Below are positions 35,880 to 44,554 of a stretch of 64,000 nucleotides of DNA, one piece after another. The notes under the pieces are model-generated. The model was not told the origin of the DNA, did not search any database, and saw only the letters and a program-made list of their open reading frames with translations. A program made the position numbers and the translations under genes. The stretch comes from Brenneria corticis (GTDB lineage Bacteria; Pseudomonadota; Gammaproteobacteria; Enterobacterales; Enterobacteriaceae): assembly GCF_003115855.1 (NCBI RefSeq), contig NZ_KZ819084.1, positions 62,001-126,000 of the forward strand, read 5' to 3'. Position 1 is the first letter of the stretch. Each line of letters begins with the position of its first letter.

Positions 35880-35917
35880 GCGTTGGCCCGTAGGGGAGGC
35901 GTCTCCGCGAAAAGCCG
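35880..35917. repeat. Dispersed repeat copy 1 (GCGTTGGCCCGTAGGG ... CGCGAAAAGCCG)
   Basis: GCGTTGGCCCGTAGGG (35880-35895) and CGCGAAAAGCCG (35906-35917) flank a 10-base insert, GAGGCGTCTC. The same two blocks occur at 44200-44252 with a different 25-base insert. It lies in the 95-base gap between convergent genes (molybdo-oxidoreductase and C-S lyase). Confidence 0.75.
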
Positions 35918-35953
35918 AGTTCGCGTAAATAATGGTGACCGGGAGACGGGCCG

Positions 35954-37126
35954 TTACCCGGAAAAACACCGCTGCAAATTACGGATAGCCACGGCCAGCT
36001 GCGCGCGGGGCAAGGCGAAGTTTAAGCGCATAAATCCCGCGCCCTGGCTGCCGAAATGGAGACCGTTTTCAAGTAGTAATCCCGCCTCATGGCGCAGACG
36101 GCTCGCCAGTTCAGGCTGGGATAAACCGGTTTTTCTGAAATCCAGCCAGGCAAGGTAGCTGCCCTGGTTTTCGAACAACTCGACGTCGGCGATGCTATCC
36201 ACCCCTTGCTGCAACAGGATGTAGTTCATCTTTAAGTAATCAATCAGGGCATCCAGCCACTGCGCGCCGTAACGGTAGGCCGCATCGCCGCCGTACAGCG
36301 CAAACATATTCGGCTTGTGCACCATGCGTTGCCGCAGGGCATTGGCGATCTTTTCCCTGATGGACGCGTTGCGGATAATCAGGTTGGCCATTTGCAGGCC
36401 GGCGAGATTAAAGGTTTTTTCCGGCGAGGTGAAGGTGACGGCGAGATCGGCGAATTGATCGTTTAGCCCGGCCAGCGGCGTATAGGGCACGTCCCCCAGG
36501 ATCAGGTCCTGGTGGACGTCATCGGAGAGCAACAGCAGGTTATGCCGCTGGCAGAGCTCGCCGATCGCCGTTAGTTCATCCGCCCGCCAGACCTTACCGA
36601 TAGGGTTATGCGGATTACACAGGATCATCAGGCGGGTGTTGGCGCCAAGCCGGCTTTCAAGCCGCCTGAAATCCAGCGTATAGTTTTTCTCCCCCTCATC
36701 CAGCGCCACCTCGATGATATTCCTGCCGGTCTGCTCGATGACCTGGGCGAAGGCGCCAAAGCCCGGCGAGAGGATAACAATATCATCCTGTGGTTCGGTC
36801 AGGGTGTGGATAACCGCATCCATGGCGCTTTCGACCGAGATGCAGGGAACCACCCACTCGGGTTTAATCCGCCAGCGATGTCTGGTCGCCAGCCAGTCGC
36901 AGAGCGGGTCGATGACCAGATCGGCGTACTCGGTATAGCCAAATACGCCGTGGGTGACCAGGTCTTGCAGCGCGTGCGCCACCGCCGGCGGCGATGCGAA
37001 GTCCATATCGGCGATCGATAAGGGGAGCGGCGGCGGCCCGGCGGAGGTCGCCTGGTTTTCCGCCGCCAGCCATTTGGTGGAGTTCCTGGTTCGCCGGTCA
37101 ATGATACGGTCAAAGTCATAAGACAA
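35954..37126 (-). CDS. PatB/MalY-family PLP enzyme (cystathionine beta-lyase-like C-S lyase)
   Basis: A 390-residue fold-type I PLP enzyme of the PatB/MalY group. It begins YDFDRIIDRRTRNSTKW and has SIADMDFASPPAV, both group hallmarks. NPHNPIGKVW, the Asp of LLLLSDDVHQDLIL (D202) and the Schiff-base lysine of FTSPEKTFNLAG (K237) form the coenzyme site. Members cleave the C-S bond of cystathionine and S-substituted cysteines to give pyruvate, ammonia and a thiol. It is the last gene of the minus-strand transport operon (24 bases after a permease) and convergent with the sulfoxide-reductase-like gene. A C-S lyase for an imported cysteine conjugate is the likely role. Confidence 0.9.
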   Translation of the reverse strand: MSYDFDRIIDRRTRNSTKWLAAENQATSAGPPPLPLSIADMDFASPPAVAHALQDLVTHGVFGYTEYADLVIDPLCDWLATRHRWRIKPEWVVPCISVESAMDAVIHTLTEPQDDIVILSPGFGAFAQVIEQTGRNIIEVALDEGEKNYTLDFRRLESRLGANTRLMILCNPHNPIGKVWRADELTAIGELCQRHNLLLLSDDVHQDLILGDVPYTPLAGLNDQFADLAVTFTSPEKTFNLAGLQMANLIIRNASIREKIANALRQRMVHKPNMFALYGGDAAYRYGAQWLDALIDYLKMNYILLQQGVDSIADVELFENQGSYLAWLDFRKTGLSQPELASRLRHEAGLLLENGLHFGSQGAGFMRLNFALPRAQLAVAIRNLQRCFSG

Positions 37127-37150
37127 CGTCTTGTTCCTCAGCGGATAAGC

Positions 37151-37990
37151 CTACAGCACCGGCAGCGCCGCGCCCCGGCGGCGCAGGCGCGGATTGAGGG
37201 CGGTATGCAGCGCGTCGCTCAGCAGGTTCAGCGCCATTACCGTCAACATAATCGCCACGCCGGGCAGGGCGGTCATATACCAGCCGGTGCGCAGCGCGTC
37301 CCGCCCGGTGCCGATCATCGACCCCCAGCTCACCACGTTGGGATCGCCCAGCCCGAGGAACGACAGACCGGCTTCGGACAGAATGGCGTTGGCGATAAGC
37401 AGGGCGGTGGAAACCACCACCGGCGTCCAGGCGTTGGGGAGTATTTCACGAAAAATCAGATGCATATCGCTGGCTCCCAGCGATATGCTGGCGCGAACGA
37501 ATTCCCGCTCGCGCAGCGCCAGAAATTCCGTGCGCACCAGCCTGGCGATGCTGGTCCAGGAGGTGATGCCGAGGGCGAAAATAATGGTGTTGATGGAAGG
37601 CTGCAATACCGCCACCAGAATAATCGCCAGCAGAAAGGCCGGAATGGTTTGAAACAGCGTGGTGACGGCGGTCAGCGCGCTATCCACCCGCCCGCGGTAA
37701 AAGCCGGACGCCACGCCGACGGCGATGCCGATAAGCAGGGAGATGACCGTCGAGGCGACGCCGACCAGCAGCGAGACGCGGGCGCCGTGCAACAGGCCGG
37801 CCAGAATATCCCGCCCCATCAGGTCGGTGCCGAGCGGAAACTGGGGATCCTGCCCCGGCCACAGATAGGGAACGCCCACCATATTCATCGGGTCGTCGGG
37901 GAAAAACCAGGTCGCCGCGCCAGCGGCGGCCAGCACCGCCAGCAAAATAGTGAGACCGATGGCGGCGGAAGGTTGTAGTAACCAGCGCAT
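37151..37990 (-). CDS. Peptide-type ABC transporter permease (DppC type), system C
   Basis: An inner-membrane permease of 279 residues with QFPLGTDLMGRDILAGLLHGARVSL and the EAA loop ASISLGASDMHLIFREILPNA. The 14-base spacing to the DppB-type gene and the same strand place it in one operon. GGAGGTAAA lies just before the ATG. The C-S lyase gene follows. Confidence 0.93.
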   Translation of the reverse strand: MRWLLQPSAAIGLTILLAVLAAAGAATWFFPDDPMNMVGVPYLWPGQDPQFPLGTDLMGRDILAGLLHGARVSLLVGVASTVISLLIGIAVGVASGFYRGRVDSALTAVTTLFQTIPAFLLAIILVAVLQPSINTIIFALGITSWTSIARLVRTEFLALREREFVRASISLGASDMHLIFREILPNAWTPVVVSTALLIANAILSEAGLSFLGLGDPNVVSWGSMIGTGRDALRTGWYMTALPGVAIMLTVMALNLLSDALHTALNPRLRRRGAALPVL

Positions 37991-38004
37991 TTTACCTCCA
38001 GGGC

Positions 38005-38985
38005 TTAACGCCCGCGATTAACAACGCGTACCCGCGGGTCGAGCCAGGCGTGCGCCACGTCCACCAGCAGATTCGACAGCACCACCAGTACGCTGCTGAA
38101 CAGCAAGACGCCCAGCAGAACGGGAATATCCCGGCTGCGGATGGCGTCGAACGACAGCTGCCCCAGTCCCGGCCAGGCGAAGACGGTTTCCACTACGATC
38201 GAGCCCCCCAGCAGGGCGCTGCTCTGCAAGCCCAGCATGGTGATTACCGGCAGCACGGCATGGCGCAGCGCGTGAGCGAAAATCACCCGCTTTTCGCGCG
38301 CGCCCTTGGCCCACGCGGTGCGGATAAAATCTTCGGACAGGGTTTCAATCATCGAGGCGCGGGACAGCCGGGCATACACCGCCATGTAATAGATAGCCAG
38401 CGTCAGCACCGGCAGCACCAGGTGCGCCGCAATATCCCCCAGCCGGCGCCAACCGGCGTAGCCGGCGTTGATATCCTGCCAGCCGCTGGCCGGCAGCCAG
38501 GGCAGCTTAACGGCGAACAGCACAATCAGCATCAGGGCGACCCAGAACATGGGGGCCGAATAGCCGATGGTGGAGAGCATGGATATCACCGTGTCGGCCG
38601 CGCCGTGCGGCCGCCGAGCCGAAGCGACGCCCAGCAGCACGCCGCCGGTCACCGACAGGATCAGGGCGACCCCCACCAGCAGGATGGTGGCCGGCATTCT
38701 GTCGAGGATCAGATCCAGCACCGGTTCGCCGAAACGGAACGAGAACCCCAGATCTCCCTGCGCCAGCATTCCCAGATAGGCCGTAAGCTGGATAAACAGG
38801 TTGCGATCCAGTCCGAACAGTTCGCGCAGATGCTGGATTTGCTCCGGCGTGGCGCTGCCGCTTTCACTGGCGATAACGTCCACCAGGTCGCCCGGCAGCG
38901 CCTTTAGCAAGAAAAAGTTCAGCGTGGCGACGGCAATCACCACGCCGGCCAGCTGAAGCAATCTGAAAACCATTCGTTTGGTCAT
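38005..38985 (-). CDS. Peptide-type ABC transporter permease (DppB type), system C
   Basis: The partner permease, 326 residues from the chosen ATG (MTKRMVFRLLQLAGVVIAVA). The frame is open to 39039 but that would overlap the binding-protein gene end at 39011, and GGGAA lies about 10 bases before 38985. The DppB-type loop ALPGDLVDVIASESGSATPEQI and the EAA loop TAWAKGAREKRVIFAHALRH are clear. Confidence 0.92.
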   Translation of the reverse strand: MTKRMVFRLLQLAGVVIAVATLNFFLLKALPGDLVDVIASESGSATPEQIQHLRELFGLDRNLFIQLTAYLGMLAQGDLGFSFRFGEPVLDLILDRMPATILLVGVALILSVTGGVLLGVASARRPHGAADTVISMLSTIGYSAPMFWVALMLIVLFAVKLPWLPASGWQDINAGYAGWRRLGDIAAHLVLPVLTLAIYYMAVYARLSRASMIETLSEDFIRTAWAKGAREKRVIFAHALRHAVLPVITMLGLQSSALLGGSIVVETVFAWPGLGQLSFDAIRSRDIPVLLGVLLFSSVLVVLSNLLVDVAHAWLDPRVRVVNRGR

Positions 38986-39010
38986 GGCGCTATTTTCCCG
39001 CTGCCGATCC

Positions 39011-40711
39011 TCATTTTTTGTCGAACCAGACATGAGCAAAATTATTCTGACTGTGGTTGAAGGTATCCGTCACATTGCGCAGATTTCTGGCCCAGATGCC
39101 AAACCACTTGAATTCAAAAATATTAATCTGCGGCAGATCGCGCTGCACAATTTGCTGCAACTCATGATAGAGCGCCACGCGCTTTTGCGGATCCACCTCG
39201 ATTTGCGCCGCTTCGATAATGCGGTCCGCCTCCGGGCTGGCATAGCCCGAGGCGTTGGTCCACGGGGTGCCTTTGCTTTCCGATTTCGACCAGTACAGCT
39301 GTTCCACGCCCAGTTGCGGATCGGTCCAGTTTACCCCCCAGGAGCTGGCCAGCTGATAGTCGTAATCCTTGAATACGTTTTTGCTCCAGGTGGCCAGATC
39401 GAGCGCGCGCAGCGTCACATCGATGCCGATGGCGCGCAGCGCCTGACGCACGAATTCGCCGGTGCGGCGATAGTCGTCGCCGAAGGGAATAAAGTCATGA
39501 TTGAGTTTAAAGCGCCAGCCGTCGGCCTTTTTCGGAAAGCCCGCTTCGTCCAGCAGCGCCTGCGCCTTTTTCGGATCGAAAGGGTACTGCTGGGTATCGT
39601 CGGTATAAAAGGTGCTTAACTGCGAGGAGACCGGCCCGGTGGCGGGTTTGGCGTAGCCGCCCCACACGGTTTTGACCAGCAGATCTTTATTGACGGCATG
39701 GGCGATGGCCTGGCGCACTTTCAGGTTGCCGAGAATCGGATCGCGCAGGTTGGGCAGCAGCCAGAACGAGGTGGCGAAGCCGTTGTAGCCGGCGGTATCC
39801 AGCGTCAGGCCCGGCAGTTTCGCCAGCCGGTCCGCGTCGGCGAAGGTAACGGGATTGCGCTCGCCGTATTGGATCGCGCCGGTTTCAAAGGCGGTGGCGC
39901 GGCCGGAAACGTCGGGAATGATTTTGAATAGCAGCTTGTCGAGGAAAGGTCTGTCGGGCTGCCAGTATTTATCGAAGCGTTCCAGCGCGATATGGCTGCC
40001 GCGCTGCCACTCCTTGAACACGAACGGACCGGTGCCGACGGGTTTGTTGTTATACGGGTTATTGGGAATGTCGGTGCCTTCATATAAATGTTTGGGCAGG
40101 ATCGGCGTCGCCACCACGTCCAGCGCGTTGAGCACCACCGGCGTCGGTTTGGACAGGGTGAGGACCACCGTATGCTCGTCGGGAGTTTCCGTGGCGGTCA
40201 GATACTGGAATACCCGGCGGGCGACGGGGGAGTATTGCAGCCAGACATTTTCCGCCGAGAACTTCACATCCGCCGAGGTGAACGGCCGGCCGTCGTGCCA
40301 GAAGACGTTTTTACGCAAATAGAGCGTCACCTTCAGGCCGTCGTCGGAGAGCGCCACCTTTTCCGCCAGCTGCGGGCGGGGCGACAGATCCGGCGCGTAA
40401 TCAAACAACCCGTCGAAAATTTTACTGACCACCGCCCGTCCGGGGGTGGAGGTATTGATAAAGAAAGCCAGCGTCGGCGGTTCCGGGTGCACCACCGCTT
40501 CCAGCGTGCCGCCGCGCACCGCGCCGCTCAGCGTATTCGGCAGGCTGCCGACTTCCGCCGCGCTCTCGTTCGGCCATACGCCGCCAAAAACCCCGGAAAC
40601 CAGAATGGCGCCGGAGATGCCGAGAAATTTTCGACGGTTGATTTCGTAGTCGATAAGCGCATCCGCGGCGCTGTCGGAGGGATGCTGCTGATCGGTCGGA
40701 TGAGTTGACAT
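39011..40711 (-). CDS. Peptide-type ABC transporter binding protein (SBP family 5) with Tat-type signal, system C
   Basis: A receptor of 566 residues, longer than usual because of an N-terminal extension of about 25 residues before a twin-arginine signal (NRRKFLGISGAILVSGVFGG). The mature part has the family pattern, e.g. VTLYLRKNVFWHDGRPFTSADVKFS. Tat export implies folding in the cytoplasm before export, perhaps with a bound ligand or cofactor; this is inference. It lies between the fused ATPase (44-base gap) and the permeases. Confidence 0.92.
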   Translation of the reverse strand: MSTHPTDQQHPSDSAADALIDYEINRRKFLGISGAILVSGVFGGVWPNESAAEVGSLPNTLSGAVRGGTLEAVVHPEPPTLAFFINTSTPGRAVVSKIFDGLFDYAPDLSPRPQLAEKVALSDDGLKVTLYLRKNVFWHDGRPFTSADVKFSAENVWLQYSPVARRVFQYLTATETPDEHTVVLTLSKPTPVVLNALDVVATPILPKHLYEGTDIPNNPYNNKPVGTGPFVFKEWQRGSHIALERFDKYWQPDRPFLDKLLFKIIPDVSGRATAFETGAIQYGERNPVTFADADRLAKLPGLTLDTAGYNGFATSFWLLPNLRDPILGNLKVRQAIAHAVNKDLLVKTVWGGYAKPATGPVSSQLSTFYTDDTQQYPFDPKKAQALLDEAGFPKKADGWRFKLNHDFIPFGDDYRRTGEFVRQALRAIGIDVTLRALDLATWSKNVFKDYDYQLASSWGVNWTDPQLGVEQLYWSKSESKGTPWTNASGYASPEADRIIEAAQIEVDPQKRVALYHELQQIVQRDLPQINIFEFKWFGIWARNLRNVTDTFNHSQNNFAHVWFDKK

Positions 40712-40755
40712 AGTGTGTATTCCCTTGTCTGTCGTTAATCGGTTTTAGGTTGGTT

Positions 40756-42438
40756 TTAGAAAAGTACCGCTGGCGTCTGGGGATTTCTTCTGCCCGGCAC
40801 GGCATCCAGCAGCGTACGGGTATAAGGGTGTTGCGGCTGCTGCCAGATGCGCTGGTGGTCGCCTTCTTCCACGATGCGCCCGCCGTTCATCACCAGCACG
40901 CGATCGGCGATGTAGCGGACCACCGCCAGATCGTGCGAAATAAACAGATAGGTCAGCCCCAGCTCCGCCTTTAAATCCACCAGCAAATTCAGCACCTGAG
41001 CCTGCACGGAGACATCCAGGGCGGAGACCGGCTCATCGCAAATCAGCAGTTCCGGGCGCAGCACCAGCGCCCGGGCGATGCCGATGCGCTGGCGCTGGCC
41101 GCCGGAAAATTCGTGGGCGTAGCGGCTGCGCGCCGTACGGGGCAGGCCGACGTCATCGAGAATGCGCACGATGCGCCGTTCCCGCTCGCGCTTGTCCTTG
41201 AGGCCGTGGATAGCCAGCGCGTAACCCAGAATCTCCTCCACGCGCTGACGCGGATTGAGCGAACTGTACGGATCCTGGAAAATCATCTGTATCCGTTTGC
41301 GCCACGGCAGCAGTTCCTTGCGGGATAACGGCAGCAAATCCTGCCCGTTAAACAGCACCTGTCCCTGCTGCGCCGTCTCCAGTTGCATAATGGCGCGCGA
41401 CAGCGTCGATTTGCCGCAGCCGGATTCCCCCACCAGACCCAGCGTTTCTCCGGCCTGAATATGCAGCGAAACGTCGTTAACCGCCGCCGCCTCGGTCCCG
41501 TCGCCCTGGTATCTTACGGTGAGGTTTCTGACCGACAGCATCGGCGCGGCATCCGATTGCGCGGCGGAAAATTGACGCGGGCGCGGCGGCGGGGCCGCGA
41601 GCGTAAACCCGTCTTTATCGTTGTAATGGATTTCCGCCAGCCGCGAGTGGCGATAGTGCCGATCCTGCTCCATATGCAGCGAAGCGCGCAGCAGGCCTTG
41701 CGTATAGGTATGCTGCGGGTTGCCCAGCACCTCATCCACCGTGCCCTGTTCCAGTTTGCGTCCGTTATGCATCACCGCCACCCGATCGGCCCACTGGGCG
41801 ACGAGGCCTAAATCGTGGGTGATCAGCAGCACCGCCATATTTAACTCGCGGCGCAGTTCGTCCAGCAGCGCCAGGATTTGCGCCTGGATGGTGACATCCA
41901 GCGCGGTGGTCGGCTCATCGGCGATCAGCAGGCGCGGCTGGCAGGCGATGGCGATGGCGATCATCACCCGCTGGCGCTGACCGCCGGACAGGCTGTGCGG
42001 ATAATCGTTAAAACGCCGCGCGGGGTCGGGCAGCCGGACCTGCTCCAGCAGCGCAATCGCCCGTTCCCGCGCCTGCGCCCGGCTTAGCGGCTGGTGCAGG
42101 GTCAGCGCCTCGGCGACCTGCTGACCGATGGTCAACACCGGATTCAGCGAGGTCATCGGCTCCTGAAAAATCATCGAAATATCGTTGCCGCGCAGCGCGG
42201 CGAGCTGTTTTTCGCTCTGGCGCAGCAGCGCGGTTTCCCCCAGCAAAATGGCGCCGCTCAGCGAAGCCTGTTTGGGCAACAGCCGCATAATGCTCAATGC
42301 GGTGGTGGACTTGCCGCAGCCGGATTCCCCCACCAGCGCCAGCATCTCTCCCGCGCCTATTTGCAGGTCGAGATTATCCACCGCCGTGTGCGCGCCGAAA
42401 TGAACGCTCAGTCCTTTTATGTCTAGTAATGCCGTCAT
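40756..42438 (-). CDS. Fused double ATPase of peptide-type ABC transporter (DppD-DppF fusion), system C
   Basis: A 560-residue protein with two complete cassettes, like GsiA or YejF. Domain 1: Walker A GESGCGKSTTALSIM, signature LSGGQRQRVMIAIA, Walker B LLIADEPTTALD. Domain 2 from about residue 290: Walker A GESGCGKSTLSRAIM, signature FSGGQRQRIGIARAL, Walker B LLICDEPVSALD. The ATG at 42438 (MTALLDIKGLSVHF) is preferred; the frame is open to 42495 but those codons are not family-like. It is the first gene of the minus-strand operon ending in the C-S lyase. Confidence 0.93.
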   Translation of the reverse strand: MTALLDIKGLSVHFGAHTAVDNLDLQIGAGEMLALVGESGCGKSTTALSIMRLLPKQASLSGAILLGETALLRQSEKQLAALRGNDISMIFQEPMTSLNPVLTIGQQVAEALTLHQPLSRAQARERAIALLEQVRLPDPARRFNDYPHSLSGGQRQRVMIAIAIACQPRLLIADEPTTALDVTIQAQILALLDELRRELNMAVLLITHDLGLVAQWADRVAVMHNGRKLEQGTVDEVLGNPQHTYTQGLLRASLHMEQDRHYRHSRLAEIHYNDKDGFTLAAPPPRPRQFSAAQSDAAPMLSVRNLTVRYQGDGTEAAAVNDVSLHIQAGETLGLVGESGCGKSTLSRAIMQLETAQQGQVLFNGQDLLPLSRKELLPWRKRIQMIFQDPYSSLNPRQRVEEILGYALAIHGLKDKRERERRIVRILDDVGLPRTARSRYAHEFSGGQRQRIGIARALVLRPELLICDEPVSALDVSVQAQVLNLLVDLKAELGLTYLFISHDLAVVRYIADRVLVMNGGRIVEEGDHQRIWQQPQHPYTRTLLDAVPGRRNPQTPAVLF

Positions 42439-42990
42439 CCGAATACCTTGGTTGCAGGTCGTTGGCCGCCAAATTATTCGATACTTTAATCGCATTGGCC
42501 GCCGGTTCTTTAGGACAGTTTGATATTAGTTATATTGCGTAATTATATGGCGGTTATCTTAATTGACGGCGCGGACGAACCGTTCCAGCAGGCGAAACGG
42601 TGGGGAAGCCAATGCTTTTATCCCGTTTGTAAAGTTTGATTTTTCGCATTATATTTTAAATCGTGATTATATAAAAATATGATGCCGATCAATTTTTCCG
42701 TTTAAATTAAAATCAGAAGCTATCATCATAAAATAATTTTTATAAAAATAGCCGTTGGTTGGTAATTAAATAAATATTGCAATCAAAAATGATTTTTCTC
42801 ATTAGGTCATGAAATATTGTTATTTATAGGGCGGATAATCTTTCTGCCATAGTAAGCGCGGTCGAGAGAATAAATTCAGGCCGCCGGTGGTTAAATAAGT
42901 CTTTAACGGTTGGGGAAATAATTATCACTGAATTCAACCGGCCGCCTATACCGTAAATAATAAAAATTTGCCAATTTTAACGAGGTATTT
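42439..42990. promoter_or_regulatory. Divergent AT-rich intergenic region upstream of system C and the creatininase-family gene
   Basis: A 552-base gap between divergent genes, markedly more AT-rich than its surroundings from about 42640 on. It must hold the promoters of both operons. Visible elements are a 23-base dyad-like motif at 42674-42696 shared with 44532-44554, and a self-complementary TTTTTATAAAAA at 42737-42748. No open frame here looks coding. No single -35/-10 pair stood out. Confidence 0.6.
42674..42696. repeat. Shared 23-base motif with dyad core, copy 1
   Basis: The core is TGAT-GCCG-ATCA (perfect 4-base arms) flanked by AAAATA and ATTTT, giving a longer imperfect dyad. An identical 23-mer lies at 44532-44554. 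Copy 1 ends 294 bases before the creatininase-family start. Candidate operator or short direct repeat. Confidence 0.6.
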
Positions 42991-43893
42991 ATGACGGATG
43001 CGATTCATTTTGATGAACTTTCATTGGATCAGGCGATTGAAAGCGCCGAGACGCGCGGAATAATCATTCTTCCGGTGGCGACCACCGAAGCGCACGGCAC
43101 CCATCTGCCGCTGGGAACGGATATCTTTACCGCCGAATGGATTGCGGCGGAATTAAGCCGTAAAACGGGTCTGCCGGCGTTGCTGCCGACGCCGATAAGA
43201 GCCGGGGCGTCGCCCACCTTCCACTACGACGTCAACGGCGATCCGATCCCCGGCACGCTGGCCATCGGCCACGCCACCATGCATGCGCTGATCAAGGATA
43301 TCGTGCGCGGGCTGTGGGCGACCGGTTTCCGTAAAGTCATTATCATTCAGGGGCACGGGCAACAGCCGAATTTCCAGGTTATCGCCCATGAGGTGGCGAC
43401 CGAACTGCGCCGGGAGGGGAAGGCGATCTTTATCGGCGGCGCCACCTATTGGGAGCTGGCGGCGCAAACGCTGCGCGACGAACTGAATACGCCGTTCTAT
43501 CACGCCGGGGAAGAGGAAACCAGCAACGTGCTCTTTGTCCGGCCCGATCTGGTGAAACTGGATACGGTGACCGGGCATGAATTGAAACCGCTGCTCGATC
43601 GTGATTTGCTCAAGCGCTCCGTCACCCACGATGAAACCGAGACATTCGGCGTGATGGATATCGCCACCTGGATCCCGATCCCCGCCGCGGGCCATAAAAG
43701 TCTCGGCGGGCTGGGGCGCACCGAGGATATCCTGACCGCCAGCGCCGACAAAGGGCGCAAGATATTAAGCAAGGCGGCGGACCGCTATCTGGCGCTGATC
43801 CGCGATTTGGAAACCCACTACGCGCCGGCGGAAGTGCCGGGAGTGGATGTCAAAACCCGCCCCGAGAAACCGCGCTTCAGCGTTGACTATTAG
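42991..43893 (+). CDS. Creatininase-family amidohydrolase
   Basis: A 300-residue metal-dependent amidohydrolase. The creatininase metal motif is present: PVATTEAHGTHLPLGTD (E33, H35, D44), IIIQGHGQQPN (H122, where the family usually has NGHGGN) and HAGEEETSN (E175). Relatives hydrolyse creatinine, ring amides or formamides such as those in riboflavin and F420 biosynthesis. A catabolic role on a cyclic amide or guanidino compound is plausible because a creatinase-like M24 protein is also present at 28929-30137. It stands alone, with an AACGAGG ribosome site, between two non-coding regions. Confidence 0.9.
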   Translation: MTDAIHFDELSLDQAIESAETRGIIILPVATTEAHGTHLPLGTDIFTAEWIAAELSRKTGLPALLPTPIRAGASPTFHYDVNGDPIPGTLAIGHATMHALIKDIVRGLWATGFRKVIIIQGHGQQPNFQVIAHEVATELRREGKAIFIGGATYWELAAQTLRDELNTPFYHAGEEETSNVLFVRPDLVKLDTVTGHELKPLLDRDLLKRSVTHDETETFGVMDIATWIPIPAAGHKSLGGLGRTEDILTASADKGRKILSKAADRYLALIRDLETHYAPAEVPGVDVKTRPEKPRFSVDY

Positions 43894-44170
43894 CCGCGAT
43901 AATCAATCGTTCTGACGTGACCACGGAAGGCCTGAGGGTTCCCGGAAAATAATTAAGCATTATTTGATACATCGTTTTAGATAACAGGATGTGGTTTTTT
44001 AAAGGTTTTCCTTCGCGTAAAAAATCGCGCTGAGGTGGGCGTGACCGCCGGGTGAGCGACAGGACGTCGCGAAAGCCAGTGCCGCGCCGGNGGATGGGGC
44101 GAGTATCCCGCGTCAATGGCGGCCCGACCAGCGGTCACGAACGCCGAAGGCATCGCGCAGCGACGACACC

Positions 44171-44288
44171 ATTTTGCAACGCAAAATGGAACAACGCTTG
44201 CGTTGGCCCGTAGGGTGAACCCCAACGGGGTTCATCATTTCGCGAAAAGCCGGGGGTCATGGGGCGGCGGCGACTGAGCCGCCCCATG
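44171..44288. other. Array of four consecutive perfect inverted repeats
   Basis: In order: ATTTTGC-aac-GCAAAAT (44171-44187); AACGC-tt-GCGTT (44193-44204); TGAACCCC-aac-GGGGTTCA (44216-44234); CATGGGGCGGC with GCCGCCCCATG around a 9-base loop (44258-44288). Two more follow: TTTCCCA/TGGGAAA (44368-44387) and CCAGTCA-gaaa-TGACTGG (44466-44483). Such density suggests a structured RNA or single-stranded DNA, or a repeat element; no family is recognised. Confidence 0.65.
44200..44252. repeat. Dispersed repeat copy 2 (GCGTTGGCCCGTAGGG ... CGCGAAAAGCCG)
   Basis: The 16-base block (44200-44215) and 12-base block (44241-44252) are identical to those at 35880-35917, but here a 25-base insert carrying an 8-bp stem lies between them. 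Conserved flanks with a variable hairpin define a small interspersed repeat family. Confidence 0.75.
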
Positions 44289-44531
44289 TCGGGCGCGTGC
44301 TTCGACGGTTGCAGAAATCGACTGAGGTTAGTGCGCACGAAACCCTCACTGCGCTTACAGAAATTTCTTTCCCAGATTTGTGGGAAACCCTCAGTATGCA
44401 GGCGGGTAATGCAACACGGAATAACGCCCCCGCACGCTTAGCATTTTTATTGATTATTATTCCCGCCAGTCAGAAATGACTGGTACGGAATAATCCGTTC
44501 ATCCCAAGACCGATTGGACGCGCTGCGCTGG

Positions 44532-44554
44532 AAAATATGATGCCGATCAATTTT
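44532..44554. repeat. Shared 23-base motif with dyad core, copy 2
   Basis: Identical to 42674-42696. It ends 320 bases upstream of the MetQ-like start, in the same orientation and at nearly the same distance as copy 1 from the creatininase-family gene. Common regulation of the two genes is one reading; a duplication footprint is the other. Confidence 0.6.

Noticed and set aside
42737..42748. Self-complementary TTTTTATAAAAA
   Set aside because: Expected by chance in an AT-rich intergenic region and too simple to assign.
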